A stretch of 21,270 nt of DNA from Lachnospiraceae bacterium UBA6998 (GTDB lineage Bacteria; Bacillota; Clostridia; Lachnospirales; Lachnospiraceae): positions 1 through 21,270 of the forward strand of contig DJXS01000122.1 of the NCBI GenBank assembly GCA_002448395.1. The letters run 5' to 3'. The notes below the pieces were generated by a model. It was not told where the DNA came from and did no database searches. It worked only from the letters and a program-made list of their open reading frames with translations. Shown piece after piece: positions 20,462-21,270 of this stretch; position 1 is the first letter of the stretch; every line of letters starts with the position of its first letter. The position numbers and the translations under genes were made by a program.

Positions 20462-21270
20462 ATGTCCATAGTTTACAATGAGAATAAGAAAACCTTTTCC
20501 CTGCATACTGCAAAGACCACCTATCAGCTCAAGATCGGCAATCTCAACTATGTAAACCATCTGTATTACGGAGCCACGATCCGCGATGAAGATCTCAGTT
20601 ATCTGATCCGCCGCTACGACCGCGGCTTCTCGGGGAACCCCTACGATTCCCTCAGGGAGCGCACCTTCTCCCTCGACGCCCAGCCCCAGGAATTCACCAC
20701 CCAGCAGCAGGGCGACTTCCGCATTAACTCCATAGAAGTACAGAACAGTGACGGCAGTTTTTCCTTCGACGGCCGCTACGTCTCTCACAAGATTTACGAC
20801 GGACCCTTCACCCTGCACGGTCTTCCGACCGCCTTCGCGACGGACCTCGACACAGTGCAGACCCTGGAGCTCACCATCGAGGACGCCATCACCAAAGTAG
20901 CAGTGACGCTCCTCTACTCCGTCTTTGAAGAGTCCGATATCATTATGCGCGCTTCGCGCGTCCACAACGGCGGAAATGGCCGCATAGACCTCAAGCGCAT
21001 CATGTCCGTCAACATGGACTACATGAACGGAAGCGGCATGGACCTGATCTCCCTTCCCGGCAGATACGGCCAGGAGCGCCAGATCGAGCGCCAGCCCCTT
21101 ACCCACCATGTACATAAGGTCCGCAGCGGCCGCGGCATCTCTTCCCACCAGCAGAACCCTTTCATCGCGCTGGTCGAGAGTACTGCCAATGAGGATTATG
21201 GCGCCTGCTACGGCTTCGCTCTGATGTACTCGGGGAGCTTTCTGGCGGAAGCAGAGCTCGACCAGTACGA
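20462..21270 (+). CDS. GH36 alpha-galactosidase, N-terminal part (runs off the window)
   Basis: The first 269 codons of a glycoside hydrolase family 36 alpha-galactosidase, which removes terminal alpha-galactose from melibiose, raffinose-type sugars or galactomannan. The visible part is the N-terminal beta-sandwich domain. NLNYVNHLYYGATI (27-40), YDRGFSGNPYDSLRE, LTLEDA-like LTIEDAITKVAV, and YGACYGFALMYSGSF followed by AEAELDQY are family landmarks. The catalytic barrel with its two Asp lies beyond the window end. GGGAG precedes the ATG, and no signal peptide is present, so the enzyme is cytosolic and presumably acts on imported oligosaccharides. The 133 bp between the preceding terminator and this start show no clear promoter. 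Confidence 0.9.
   Translation, partial: MSIVYNENKKTFSLHTAKTTYQLKIGNLNYVNHLYYGATIRDEDLSYLIRRYDRGFSGNPYDSLRERTFSLDAQPQEFTTQQQGDFRINSIEVQNSDGSFSFDGRYVSHKIYDGPFTLHGLPTAFATDLDTVQTLELTIEDAITKVAVTLLYSVFEESDIIMRASRVHNGGNGRIDLKRIMSVNMDYMNGSGMDLISLPGRYGQERQIERQPLTHHVHKVRSGRGISSHQQNPFIALVESTANEDYGACYGFALMYSGSFLAEAELDQY

Overview
The window looks like chromosomal DNA of a mid-GC Firmicute of class Clostridia, most likely a Lachnospiraceae-type gut or rumen anaerobe. The grounds are strong AGGAGG-type Shine-Dalgarno (SD) sites before nearly every gene, a PTS-centred sugar operon, a clostripain-family lipoprotein, DUF3592 and DUF3990 proteins, and small Cys-cluster proteins typical of Clostridia. The genus is inferred, not shown.

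Region 1 (about 91-9226, all minus strand) is a ten-gene catabolic cluster of the L-ascorbate (ula) type. In transcription order it encodes a UlaG-like lactonase, PTS IIA, IIC and IIB, a DeoR-family regulator, a DUF3592 membrane protein, a UlaE-like 3-epimerase, a UlaF/AraD-like 4-epimerase, and a transketolase split into N- and C-terminal subunits. The predicted flow is import and phosphorylation of the sugar acid, opening of the lactone, decarboxylation, epimerisation to D-xylulose 5-phosphate, and entry into the pentose phosphate pathway through the dedicated transketolase. The decarboxylase step (UlaD) is not encoded in the window.

Region 2 (9227-9824) is a 598-bp AT-rich divergent intergenic region with candidate promoters in both directions and at least four copies of a TGTTCG(T/A)TT(T/A) motif. 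The motif resembles operators of the DeoR/GlpR family. Related sequences occur before the IIB gene and before the DUF3592 gene. On the plus strand follow a cytosolic, FG-GAP/beta-propeller-like protein of unknown function and a Cof-type HAD phosphatase, closed by a good terminator.

Region 3 (11819-16573, minus strand) holds a C11 (clostripain) lipoprotein peptidase, an S51 peptidase overlapping a glutaredoxin-like gene, and a two-gene DUF3990/XRE unit. That unit has toxin-antitoxin architecture, and a perfect palindrome lies inside its core promoter.

Region 4 (16773-20267) is a patchwork: a membrane-anchored TlpA-like thioredoxin with an extra beta domain, two tandem paralogous small proteins sharing a C-x3-C-x2-C-x2-C cluster, an EF-hand/transmembrane protein with a histidine-phosphatase gene, and a small EamA/SMR-size transporter. 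A family of near-perfect hairpin repeats (core GACCTCTGGGGT) flanks the two Cys-cluster genes. A half copy forms the 3' end of the phosphatase reading frame. This repeat and its relation to the small-gene cassette is the least explained structure in the window.

Region 5 (20462-end) is the 5' part of a GH36 alpha-galactosidase that runs off the window.
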